Of a stretch of 64,000 bases of DNA, positions 25,311-35,639 are shown piece after piece (position 1 is the first letter of the stretch; each line of letters begins with the position of its first letter). The notes under the pieces were generated by a model that was not told the DNA's origin, ran no database searches, and worked only from the letters and a program-made list of their open reading frames with translations. Made by a program: the position numbers and the translations under genes. Origin of the DNA: Buxus sempervirens (taxonomy: Eukaryota; Streptophyta; Magnoliopsida; Buxales; Buxaceae); assembly GCA_947561395.2 (NCBI GenBank), contig OX387184.1:30494766-30558765 (forward strand). The letters are read 5' to 3'.

Positions 25311-25567
25311 TCCTCATCGCCTTGCCCCAGTTGGACAGGCAGAAACTGATCTGGTTGGGGAACATGGAATGGCACCGCCGGTGGTGGTGGTGGTGCTAGG
25401 GGAGGGGGGTTCGCTGGACGCGGCGGTGGTGCTACTTCTGCTTGTGGCGGTTGCTGGGCGACTGGTGCCACTGGTGGGGCCTGTCTTAATTCTCTCAGCT
25501 CAGCCATTAGTTCCTGAATGATGGAACTCATGCCGTCAATTCTCTGTTGCATCTCATTGACTACTTG
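25166..25567 (-). pseudogene. gag: gag N-terminal part, right up to the hAT insert
   Basis: Frame reading 'VNEMQQRIDGMSSIIQELMA' (short coiled coil) followed by a Pro/Ala-rich stretch and 'QPDQFLPVQLGQGDEDWY'. It then leaves frame near 25300, where the gag-protease frame takes over. It was continuous with 28738-28875 before the hAT insertion. Confidence 0.75.
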
Positions 25568-25992
25568 TAGAGCTGGCAACGTGTCGGGTCGGGTCGGGTT
25601 CGGGCGGGTCATAATCGGGTTGAGAAGTAATCGGGTTGAACCCGATTACTGGCGGGTTGGGAAAACCCCAAACCGAACCCAACCCGCCAACCCGATTAAT
25701 TTTTTATTTTTGCAAAAAACCAGTTTTACACTTTTATTTCTACTGTTTTACATGTTTTACATCTTCGGATTTGCCACCATTCGTCAATAGACTCAATACA
25801 CGTTGCTAAAAGCCTAAAACCATTGGATTTGACGCCCATCGGCCCATACAGATACAAATACATCAATTCAGCAAACAGTTATACTCAGTCCTTATTGAGG
25901 TTTCCCTATGTTTTAATAAGCTGTTGGTTGCTGTTGATACAGGTGGAAACCTCTCTTCCTCGCTTCTGAGAAAAGAATTTAGAGGGTAACTA

Positions 25993-28221
25993 TGGCATCA
26001 GCTTTAGCACGTTTTCAAGACTTGGCTCCAAGAAGCTTACTGTGGCCTTCATATAAAGAAAACAAACTTGAAGCGAAGTAGAGAACAGCGGCACTGAGGT
26101 AGCACCACCATGGCCATGCATTTGCATTGTCTAGTTTGAGAGTCCCATTGAGGGACCTCCTTCGACCCTCTTCTCTATCGCTCTTTCCTGTCAGCAACAA
26201 AAAGAATTTTTTCTTTCCTTCCATGAATAATAACAACCATGTTTACATTTATTAACAATGAAATCGGCTATTAAGTCTAGTCATTCATCCAATTATATAA
26301 CCCCTGTAATCTTCAAATTTACTCATGTACAAACTTTTAATGGTCTGTTTATCAAATAAAACAAATAAACCATCATATCTATCACTTTTTTTTAATGCAG
26401 CTAAAAATTATAAAAGCGACGACCTAATTGTTGTCTTTCTAAGCAGAAAGTCAGCAACCATGAACATCAGTCAAACTCAACAAACATCATTGTTCTCATG
26501 ATTAAAACTTCATGACCTAAGTAACCACAATATCCAAAGAAAGAAATGAAATAAAAATTTTCTAAACATTCAATAGTTGAAGTTGAATATAGTTAGGATG
26601 CTGAGATTGATGGGTAAGGACATCAATTCAGGAATCACATCGCAAGTTGAGAAATGCTTTTACTGAAGATTGAACTGGAATAGATTAAAATCAAGATAAA
26701 CTGTGAGTTGGAAGGGAATTAACCTCAACTATAATCTCAAATATAAAAATAAACAGAGCATAAATTTACTTTTCTGATATATTAATGTAGAGAGTCCAAC
26801 CATCAACATCCAGCAACATATGCCATACGTTACAATTCTAAATCTTCATGAGCTAGAATCGAAAAAGTGCAGACTGGCAGCTCAATTTATTTTCAAAACA
26901 AAATTAAATTCAGAAAAGGATAGGAAAATTACCTCAAAGTTGGGAAAGAAACCGGGATATACACCAGTCCACATGGGAGGATGCTCAGGTCTCATTGCCA
27001 GGCTATTGGGGCATTGACCGCCCACTGTTACTGAAGGTGAGTTATCCATCTGTATGAGCACAACAGAAGAAACAGACAATTAATTTTGTTTATGATTCCA
27101 ACTTTAGTTGGAAGAACCTGTTTGTTTCAATAATCAACAAACATAAGAAGACTAATAGATCTTGCTACATGTTTTCAGGTGTTAGTTGATTTGCTAGAAA
27201 AGCTTTAATTCAAATATTACTCTTGTTCTCCTTTCAACAGACATATCATAAGGACCGCAATGGATATGAAATCCCTCGACATTGTCACCCCCTTTTGGAC
27301 CATCAGCCAAAGAAGGGGGAGAGATCCCCAAGTTGAGATCAAGATTGTAATCGCTGCCTGCATCAAAAGCATTAGGGAACCATTGTTCCCCCAATTATCA
27401 AAGCAGAGTTCCCAAGCATTTTTATTTTATACAAAAAGACACGAATGAGGAAAAAAAAAACACACAAAAGAAAAGACCAACATGGTTGAATGAGATTACA
27501 AAGATTCAACCCCTCTATTATCTCATCATACGACAAACCCAAACACAGAGATTGTCTATGAGCTCCAGCTCTAGCTATTTTCACAGAAAACCTGTTGGTT
27601 GTTCTAGGAACATGGTTGAATGAGGTGTTCAAACCATACGCCAGAAATCTTGCCAAACAGATAATGAATTTAAGCATTTGATGGTTAATCAGGTCAAACA
27701 AGTAATTTTGCTCTATAAATCTATGAGAAAACAAAATGATGAAATAACAATTTTTAGTTTTTAGCGTTCCTCACTTCTTTCCAAGGAATTGCCCCATCCG
27801 AGCTTCCCATCGCCCACATTTATACAGCGTTACCCCTCTGTATTTCGAGCTCCCTCTTGAAAATCCAGTGCTCTGACGACGGAGTATATGCACAAATTCT
27901 TCCTTGGTAAGGTTCCTCATCTGCAGAACAATAAAAATGAGATAAATAACACAACTAAGATTTCATCCGATTGATCAGCAACATTCCAAAACCTAACCAT
28001 CCCATATGTTTCAGATCCTCTTCATAATCGCTAAGGTTAAAGTTGATGTCAGCATCAATTCCCAGGAGCTTGATGGCGGCTTGATCATAAGGTCTGGAAT
28101 CAGAAAACCAAAAAGAATCAATGTTAGAGAGGAAAAAGCGAAAAAAAAAAAACGAAACGAAACAAAGATCTTAATTCAAGCGATGGTCACCTGGCCGCAA
28201 CATGAGCAGTATCAAATCCAC
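25993..28221 (-). pseudogene. Captured AP2/TOE-type transcription factor gene fragment
   Basis: Minus-strand exons separated by introns with GT/AG borders. 28191-28221 is a 31-base micro-exon (GGFDTAHVAA, end of AP2 repeat 1). About 28009-28093 reads '[18 protein letters not shown]'. 27775-27920 is the linker and start of AP2 repeat 2 ('[19 protein letters not shown]', '[20 protein letters not shown]'). 27221-27357 reads 'GSDYNLDLNLGISPPSLADG'. 26933-27049 reads 'PPMWTGVYPGFFPNFE'. The last exon starts at 26187 with 'ERAIEKRVEGGPSMGLSN' and an in-frame TAG at 26131-26133. I could not find the exon finishing AP2 repeat 2. The 5' half of the gene, including the first part of repeat 1, is absent. 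This is the euAP2/TOE (RAP2-7-like) class. Introns are kept, so capture was at DNA level. Confidence 0.87.
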
Positions 28222-28500
28222 CTAAAGGCCCAAGACAACAAAATCACAAAAAGAGTATAGAAAACCAAAGGACGATCTAATCTCCCAGGGATCTGAAACA
28301 AACGAGAGGAGCTGAGCTGAAAGCCTGAATGGAACTATGGAGTATGGAAGAGCCGATTAGCGGCATTAGCCGAAGAGGAATTGAGGAAGAAGAGGGCGAG
28401 AGTCGAGAGACTTACTGCGAGACGGCGAGAGGAAAACTGGCGAATGGCTGTGGCGATTCTGGCGAAGACAAAACGAAAAGTCGAAAACCCTAAACCTAAA
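28222..28500 (-). other. Leader-like segment in the hAT, probably a second captured piece
   Basis: On the minus strand it begins near 28500 with 'tttaggtttagggttttcg', a typical plant transcription-start/leader context, runs through CT-rich sequence and reaches a possible splice donor CAG/GTAAGT-like near 28415 (gcagtaagtctc). It does not look like AP2/TOE coding sequence and may be the 5' leader of another gene joined upstream of the AP2 exons. Confidence 0.4.
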
Positions 28501-28737
28501 TGGCTAATTCCGCTCCGCTAAAAGGTAAATGTAATTTGAAATTTCCGAAAATTTTGTAAACATTTTAATCGGGTAACCCGTCGGGTGGACGGGTTGTAAT
28601 CGGGTTGACCCGATTTCAGACGGGTTGGGAAAACCTCAACCCGTACCCAACCCAATTACTAAACGGGTCAACCCAACCCATTTATAATCGGGTTGACCCG
28701 TCGGGTCGGTTCGCTTTTTGCCGGCTCTAACTACTTG

Positions 28738-28875
28738 TGCGTGACTAGGTTCTACCGGATTCTGCCCTGGCGGCGTCTGCTCTCCTTGTTGGTCCATTTC
28801 GAGCCTTCTCCTCGATCTTAGCAAGTACGGACTTCTGAAAGCAATTTTGGGTACCTGGTAGCAATTCGCAGGCAT
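28738..28875 (-). pseudogene. gag: gag start region, cut off by the hAT insert
   Basis: Likely gag start 'MPANCYQVPKIAFRSPYLLR', then 'MDQQGEQTPPGQNPVEP' and 'SHAQVV', where the hAT target site lies. The duplication ACTACTTG encodes part of this junction. A second Met at 'MDQQGEQ' is an alternative start. Confidence 0.65.
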
Positions 28876-28966
28876 TAGTGCAATTTTACATGAATCATTT
28901 ATTGCAATTTATTTGACAGAACTTGTTTATTTCATTTATGCTGATTTCTTGATTGGATTTGAGTTC

Positions 28967-29403
28967 ACTGATCTATTTTAGTTACCCTAAGGCAACAAGG
29001 GAAGAGAACCTAAGTTTTGATTAAACTGATCTATTTTAAATACCCGCAAGTACCAGGGAAAGAGAACCCTCGGCGAATTCTAAAGACTGATCTATTTTGG
29101 TCATCCTAAGACAACCGGGAAAGAGAACCCCAAATAACCGAATCTGTTTTAGCTACCCATAGGCAGCAGGGAAAGAGAACCTAATTTCTTTCAACTGATC
29201 TATTCTAGGTAACCCGTAGGTGCCTGGGAAAGAGAACCCTAGTTTCATGAATACTGGTCTATTTTAGCTGTATGAGAGCAGCTGGGAAAGGGAACCCTGT
29301 GAACCTGGTCTATTTTAGATACCCGCAGGTACCTGGGGAAGAGAACCCAGTTTAACTGGTCTATTTTAGTCGCTTTTAACACGACAAGGGAAGGGAACCT
29401 TTT
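28967..29403. repeat. Eight tandem 50-63-bp repeats with covarying stems
   Basis: Each unit has 'ctgatctatttta', a short inverted repeat, then 'gggaaagagaaccc'. Stems differ between units but keep pairing: GTTACC/GGCAAC, GCTACC/GGCAGC, TACC/GGTA, GCTG/CAGC, GTCG/CGAC. The array lies between ORF1 and gag of the Tat/Ogre element and would be part of its genomic RNA. Confidence 0.75.
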
Positions 29404-29541
29404 AAAAACTGGGTTTTTTTTGTTGAGCTCAGAATCACAAGGCTGGACCACACATGGCCAAAGAAGGGGGCTGATAAGGCAGCACTCAGGGTTGCTTTAG
29501 CTACGTCCGACTCATCCGTCGACGGCTTTGGCAAACTGAGA

Positions 29542-29980
29542 ATTCGGCTAGTAGTACCCAGACGCTCCGCAGCCAATATCCGATTCAATCACCGGCGGCT
29601 TTGGTGTCACAAAAAGGGGTAGGCTATGCCAGGACGCTCCTCCACCAATATCCGACTCATCCGTCGGCGGTTTCAGTGCCCTAAAGGATTCGGCTAGTAG
29701 TACCCGAACGCTCCACAGCCAATATCTGATTCAATCACCGGCGGCTTCGGTGTCACTAAATGGGGTAGGCTATGCCAGGACGCTCCTCCACCAATATCCG
29801 ACTCATCCGTCGGCGGTTTCGGTGCCCTAAAGGATTCGGCTAGTAGTACCCGGACGCTCCGCAGCCAATATCCGATTCAATCACCGGCGGCTTCGGTGTC
29901 ACTAAATTGGGTAGGCTATGCCAGGACGCTCCTCCACAAATATCCGACTCATCCGTCGGCGGTTTCGGTGCCCTAAAGAA
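29542..29980. repeat. Three 146-bp tandem repeats
   Basis: Units start at 29542, 29688 and 29834 ('attcggctagtagtaccc'). Each is itself a diverged dimer of about 73 bases, 'ccaatatccgattcaatcaccgg' type against 'ccaatatccgactcatccgtcgg' type. A partial upstream unit is visible from about 29500. It lies in the ORF1-gag spacer. Confidence 0.85.
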
Positions 29981-30312
29981 ATTCGACCGAATGATCTTGG
30001 GAAAGATACAGACGGGTGTGATCTGAGCTCAAATTCTTGGGTGTTTTAAACACTTGCTGGTTTTCAGGATCTCAATGAGAGAGATGCAATTAAAAGAGTT
30101 AGGGGTCACAGCGACCAGAAATTCTGCAATTTATTGAGAGAGATGGTCTATTGGAGACCGAGTTGCCCTATTAGTTCTTTTATTTCAGGTTCTTGTTTTG
30201 TTAAGTTTGAACACATAACAGAATAGAAAGGCAATTCATGCTTAAAAAAAAAGGGTGCCGCAGCGGTTCACAGTACATTAGCATATTCATCAAAATACAA
30301 CAAAACCAAAGT
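29981..30312. other. Spacer 3' of ORF1, no gene seen
   Basis: Internal Tat/Ogre sequence between the 146-bp repeats and the stop of ORF1. No coding or repeat signal identified. Confidence 0.5.
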
Positions 30313-31707
30313 CTAGCTAGGTTGGTCATCATCATAGTGGGAGGACACGTCTTGCCTCCTCAAGGCGCGCTTACGTACCAATTCCAATTCATGTTGCAAG
30401 GCCGTATTGGACTGCCTACTCTCCCGTTCCGAATCCACGTAAGCTGAATGGATACGGGAGTGGGTCTCCTGCAGTTTGGCCACCCTGTCCCTATATGTGT
30501 TAGGGGGCGGAACTGGAATGTCGCTTGAAGCGACAGGCTGAAGAGGTGGGGGGCCGTCGTGGCCAAATTCCCGAGCTATCCACTGCTCGTAGTCTTGAAA
30601 GTGTAATTCGGTGAAGACGTCTTCTCGATATACGCAAATTGTCTTCCACTCCATTATCAGTTGCGTCCTTAGTCCTTTAGTGAGTGGACCAATCAAACTT
30701 CTCATGTCATCCTTGACTGGGATCCCCTGCGGTTTCCCAAACTGTCTCAGAACCCGAATCGGATAGTACGGCACGGCATGGGTGAGTCCTATCAGGGAAA
30801 GGCCCTCTCTTTTCTTGAAAGCTATGATGGGGGTGTAGGGGATATTGTATGTACCCCACCATCTAATGTCTGTTTCTCCCTTCAGGCGGAGAAAGTGGTT
30901 AAACCAATCCTCACGAGCGGGTAGGTCTGGTTTGATCTCTTTTTGAGCCAACCAATAGATGTTGTCGCCGGTTGCCTTGTAATATGCATTGACAGGTGAT
31001 GACACCATCAGGTGGTCTTGCAGCCAAATGTGGAGAAGGGGAGCGCACCCTTGAAACCTCCGAGTTCCGTTTTTGGACAAAGTCAGGGAATGGAACAGTT
31101 GAGCTAGGATCAGTGGCATGATTCGGTACCCCGCCCTGAGTTGATCCAAAATTTCCATGAGGGCCAAATTAATGGTGTCTCCCCTAGTTGGAAAGAAGAT
31201 TTGTGACAGAACCACAAGGGTGAAGGTGTCAAACCAAGCCCGGGGTCTTTCCTGTTTTTTGTTTCTCATTTTCTCAGCTAGGAATGTTTTAGAGACCCGA
31301 GTAAATGATTTGTCACCTCCTAAGGTCTGGAATTCTCCCCTTGAGAGGCCAAAGAAAACGCAAGCTTCATTCTTGTAACTTTCTTTGAGACTTGGCCTAG
31401 CGGGTTCTCCTAAGTCACGAAATCGGAGGAACAGGTCAAGTTCCTCAATTGTGGGAGTCAACTCGTAGATCCCGAATTGAAACACTGAAAGCTGGGGATC
31501 CCAGAAAAGCAAGACCGCTTGGATCATATCCCAGTTGATCGGTACATTTAACAGGGACAAAGTCTGTCCCATACGGTATTTGTGCTCCCATTCAATCTGC
31601 TCACTCCCTTGGAGCTGCCTTGTCCAAGAACGGATCCAGGGGGTATCCCAGGCGCACTTCTCTATTCTAGGGAAGCGGATTCTCTCAGATGAGGATGACG
31701 ATGCCAT
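30313..31707 (-). CDS. ORF1: DUF7745-like protein of the Tat/Ogre element
   Basis: An intact frame of 464 residues from 'MASSSSSERIRFPRIEKCAW'. An upstream in-frame Met at 31782 adds 25 residues, but the Ser-rich Met start is the better family match. The core shows 'LSLLNVPINWDMIQAVLLFW', 'FQFGIYELTPTIEELDLFLR' and 'RVLRQFGKPQGIP', the plant DUF7745 pattern, followed by a Gln/Arg-rich, probably coiled-coil tail ('YRDRVAKLQETHSRIHSAYV'). Extra ORFs upstream of gag are known in Ogre elements; their role is not established. It lies in the same orientation as gag-pol. A homologous segment occurs antisense near the 3' end of the other Tat element (61446-62330). Unlike gag-pol, I see no stop codons in it. 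Confidence 0.75.
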   Translation of the reverse strand: MASSSSSERIRFPRIEKCAWDTPWIRSWTRQLQGSEQIEWEHKYRMGQTLSLLNVPINWDMIQAVLLFWDPQLSVFQFGIYELTPTIEELDLFLRFRDLGEPARPSLKESYKNEACVFFGLSRGEFQTLGGDKSFTRVSKTFLAEKMRNKKQERPRAWFDTFTLVVLSQIFFPTRGDTINLALMEILDQLRAGYRIMPLILAQLFHSLTLSKNGTRRFQGCAPLLHIWLQDHLMVSSPVNAYYKATGDNIYWLAQKEIKPDLPAREDWFNHFLRLKGETDIRWWGTYNIPYTPIIAFKKREGLSLIGLTHAVPYYPIRVLRQFGKPQGIPVKDDMRSLIGPLTKGLRTQLIMEWKTICVYREDVFTELHFQDYEQWIAREFGHDGPPPLQPVASSDIPVPPPNTYRDRVAKLQETHSRIHSAYVDSERESRQSNTALQHELELVRKRALRRQDVSSHYDDDQPS

Positions 31708-31782
31708 GCCAACTATCCAATCGAAATTCCAAATCAGCTTAAGGTTCCACACCAAACTCTCAATTAGTCCTAAAGTATGCAT

Positions 31783-33220
31783 AATCGTAAGTAAAAGGGC
31801 TATCTACTTAGCAGTTCTAACATGCTTCACAGAATAAAGCAAAAGATAAAGCAATGCGGAATTTAACTTAGGCACACATGGTGTGTGGTCCTAAGGGTTG
31901 GCACCAGTGAAGGCGCGACTCCTAGACATACTTGTGTAGAGGAGCACACTCAAGTCCTGATCAGTCTTTCTATCTTTCATCTGTTCTTTCATCTGCTTCC
32001 GGTGTCGGACCACAGCAAAAATTACAACTTGCCATCGAGGGCGAAGGTTTACAAAAATATTTACAAAGCTGTAAAGAATTCATCCTTAAGGCTGTTGGGA
32101 GCCAAAAGGGAGGGTACAAATTGCCTTCCAAGCGGGTAGGCTAAAAATTCCTAGATCTAGGGTTTAGTGCCCTTGTTCTGATCTGGCCTGCTTTCATCTG
32201 TTTGTCTGATCTGGCCGGCTTTCATCTGCTCTAAAAGACCAATCTGGACTTAAAGTGCTCCCAGCGGACTCTAATGGGTCAAGACCCATAGCATACAGGA
32301 CTCAATGCATGGATCTGGGGTGGTTCCCCTGATCGAAGTTAGGTTAGCTTCCTAAATTAGGGCTGAGGTAGCCCAGAATCTAGGGTTTACTCGATTTTGT
32401 ATGAAAAAAGCGGGGGTTGCTGCCCCTAATGGACTCTGGATTTTACTTTAATTTTAGTATTCATCATTCAACTCTTACTCACCCTCACATGCTCAACGTA
32501 GAGTTCATTCAGAAACGTTAGGTGGGGAAGGATACCCAGCCCAAGACATAAGCCTACAAGGGTCTGGACCAGTACTGGATCCTCGCGTGCCACGGCAAGA
32601 AACCGGTGGTGCTAATGGACTCCAAAAAACTGGGGGGATGGGTTTACCCTGCTTTCCCCGGCAAGCCACGGGAGCGTAGGTGCTAATACCATCCCAAAGA
32701 TCAGTTTGTAGGAATCAGAAGGGTAGGCTGCTAGAGAGGTCTAAGTTTTGGTAAAGAAGTAGCAGTGTCCGATTCACTCATCTATTCAGGGTCGAATCAT
32801 CCACGTAGCCTCCCTCGTGCGTATCACCCCACGCAGTTCATCACATAGATGTGGAAAAAAAATCCAACCACGGTGTGGTGGCGTGCCTGTGTGTGCAGTT
32901 GGGCTGCGTGCTGTGTCTACACGGGTGAGTTTTGTCTGGATTTAGGTGATAAAGGAATCCTTACTGCTTCGTATAGTAAGGTGCAGAATTGGTACGTTTT
33001 ACGATGTCCTAGGAGAATCCCCAAGTAAGTGGAGGGTCACAGGGGACCACTTAAATTCCACTTGCCTTAGGCAATTATCGCGTCCTTGTGACAGGATTCC
33101 CCAGAACACGTAATTACGTGTATTCTGTGCCTTGTTAAACGGGGTAGCAAGAGTTCCTAAATGTCAACCAAATCCCTCTTAAGCTGACTCAGTCTAAACA
33201 GGGTCCTACTGGGCTGAGGG
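31783..33220 (-). other. 5' leader of the Tat/Ogre element
   Basis: Between the primer-binding site and ORF1. No supported gene. Confidence 0.55.
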
Positions 33221-33239
33221 GTCCCCAGTGGAGTCGCCA
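33221..33239 (-). other. Primer-binding site
   Basis: TGGCGACTCC followed by ACTGGGGAC on the minus strand, three bases after the LTR end CACA. TGGCGACTCC would pair with a tRNA 3' end reading GGAGTCGCCA. I associate this with tRNA-Arg priming in Ogre-type elements, but the tRNA identity is from memory. Confidence 0.75.
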
Positions 33240-34104
33240 AGCTGTGCGCGCGTGGGAAACGCGGCACGGGAGAGTTCGGAGTCGCCACCGCCTGATGGGG
33301 TGCAGGCGGACACCTGGGTGCCTAGTCTTGTCTATTAGTCTGGTCTGCGGCTTGAGATTCTAAGTCGATTCTCGGTTGTGGTCGGGGGAAGTCCGTAGAC
33401 ACCCCCGTCCACCCCGTCGGATGACGGGTCCCGTGAATTCCCTGGTTTGAGTCAGCTTTCTACTTGGTTCTCACCTGATTCCTAATCCAGCATGTATTTT
33501 AGTTAAGTCTTGGCCGGACCACCTGAGTGGTGTGGGTCCCTTTAGTTGATTTTATCTTTGCTTAATTTAGTTGATCTGAGTCTGACTAGGTGGGCCCCGT
33601 TGGAAGGCCCACGGTGCCCTTGGTGGGCTAGGGTAAGCCCGTGTGCCCATGTGGGCCTCGGTCTAAGCCTAAGAGGCCCTGTGGGCTTTGGTTAAGTGTG
33701 TTGGTTCTATTTGGTTTGTTCAAGTTGGAGCCTTATGTGATTTTCATGCAATAGTGGGCCGGCGTTGGTTTGCGGGCCCCTAAGTGGACCCCCATGGTGG
33801 TTGCCAAAGTATTTTGGATTTGCTTTATTCAAACTTGCCAAAATGGGCTGGTCACTGGGCTTGGGGCCCGTGATCCAGGTTTGGGCTTGAAAGCCCAGTT
33901 CTTTGAAGTCTAGGGCGTGCACCCTAACTTGGTTCGGTTAGCGGGCTTTGGCGGGCCCGATAGGCCCTAACCCTTGGTCTCGGCCAAACCACGCAGTTTA
34001 AACATTATTCCACACGTCAAGGCTCGGGCGAGCCGCACTGGGTTTGGCCCATCTGATTCAATCGGTTCATTTCATTTTAACTTGCTTATTTACATGCTTT
34101 GAGG

Positions 34105-34168
34105 TTTATCGGGCTTGGTGGCCGGATACGCATGGGCCCTAGATGATCCGGCCTGAGTTGCCGGATCA
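34105..34168. repeat. Two 25-bp palindromes, 39-bp period (LTR 3' part)
   Basis: The copy at 34144 is perfect (TGATCCGGC, CTGAGTT, GCCGGATCA). The copy at 34105 is degenerate (right arm GCCGGATAC). Start-to-start distance is 39. The matching pair in inverted orientation is at 41692/41731. Confidence 0.78.
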
Positions 34169-35574
34169 CCTTAAAATAGGCTTTTTCGGGGTTTGGCCAT
34201 TTGGGATGGTTTCCTGGGCTTCCTAGGAGTCTTCCATAAGCTGTGTGGGCCCCTGGATGGGCCCACACTGGTTCAGGTTCAAGGGAGAAGCCCCATTGGG
34301 CTTCTTTTTTGGGCTTTTAGCAAAAGCAAAAAGGGGGGAGGGAAGTGGGCTGTGTGGCCCCTCCTCCATGGCACCGATGGGTTGCTGCTAGGGATGGCGT
34401 GGGGTTCCCAAACCTGCTGGGACAGTGGAGGCTAAGGGGTGGCGGTGTTGCTGCTGTTGCACGCAACAACAGCTTGTATTGACCATGACAGTGGACTCAA
34501 AGGGGTGATGGGATCATGCTTGTGGTGGTCCAAGGATTCCCAGCCTGTTGGGACATGTAGAGAGTAGTGAAGGCCTTCGGGGGTGAGGGGAACATGCTTA
34601 TGTACATACAAAAAAAACATGACTAACAATAAAAGCATGATCACTATACATATTTAGCAATATGTCTAAAATAGTATGAAGAGAAAACAGCAAGCTTGGG
34701 GAAATGAAAGGATCATGGCATTGGCATGCGTCCTCATGTAATGATACTTTTCAGCAGGAGATCAACAAGAGAGGTTCTCGAAAAACCCCCATTCCACATG
34801 CATGCAAGAAAGGATAAAAACAACAAAATAAGAACAAAAGAACCATACACATGCTAAAAACACAGCCTAACATACATTTCCTACACATCTTAGCAATGTC
34901 TGGACCTAAGAATCATGCCTAGGCCTAACGAACATGCAGAGAAAGGGAAGAGGGGGGGTTTACGTAGGGGTACATTGGATGAGGAGAGGGAACTGGCTCC
35001 CTTTTTAAAATATCCCATAGATAGCCTACGATAGTGACTTGCATGGCATTCGAGTAAAACAATAAAACTCTCCTCCTCTCATGGGGTCGTGCATGGAGAC
35101 TCCCTTACCTTTGGAGGTCTCCATACTACCAAAAAGGAAGAAAATGCATGGAAAAGTGAGATTAACATGAATATGCCACTATGAGAAAGAACAAACATAT
35201 TAACATGCTCGGAAAGTCCCCGTTTTCATATATGTAAGGTAAAAATGACCAAGAAGTGATACCTGGTGGTTCTTGGGTGTTTGTGCAAGATGGAGACACC
35301 TCCTTGAAGCCAAAACGTAGCTGTAACCTCCTCCTTGGCAGCACCAAACACAACAGCACTTCCACTTGCTTGGATGGAGATGGAGAGGAAGAGATAAAGG
35401 AGAGGTAATTTTGTGAGAAGCCAAGAGAGATGGAGGGGAGTGGTTCGAATGGAGGAGATTGGAGAGGGTGGAAGAGAGCTCTTGAGAGAGAGGAGTTTGA
35501 ATGGGAGCTGGTCTTGGAGAGCTTGAAGTGAAGAGAAGTGGGAGAGAGAGTTGGAGAATTCGAAAAAATGGTAG

Positions 35575-35597
35575 CCCCCCCCCCCCCCCCCCCCCCT
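35575..35597 (+). repeat. Run of 23 C residues
   Basis: The homologous site in the 3' LTR (about 14716-14722) has only seven C. Either slippage or an assembly artefact. Confidence 0.8.
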
Positions 35598-35639
35598 CCT
35601 CATGTGTTGGAGAAATTTTCCTTTTTAAATCATGGAAGA

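Larger units (their letters stand above)
25568..28729. mobile_element. hAT transposon (3,162 bp), non-autonomous, in gag
   Basis: Terminal inverted repeats TAGAGCTGGCAA at the left and TAGAGCCGGCAA (reverse complement of the right end) differ by one base. Perfect 8-bp target duplications ACTACTTG flank it at 25560-25567 and 28730-28737. Subterminal regions are packed with CGGGTTGACCCG/AATCGGGTT-type repeats on both sides (25580-25700 and 28565-28715). No transposase frame is visible. The interior holds exon pieces of an AP2/TOE-type gene and a separate leader-like segment. Removing it rejoins the gag frame (MPANC... to VNEMQQ). Confidence 0.93.

Noticed and set aside
25568-28729. Autonomous hAT with transposase
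   Set aside because: No transposase-like frame; the interior is captured gene sequence.
28967-29403. CRISPR-like regular repeats
   Set aside because: Plant transposon context, no constant repeat with unique spacers, and units vary in length.
33221-33239. tRNA gene
   Set aside because: Only the 3'-end complement is present, without a cloverleaf; it is a primer-binding site.
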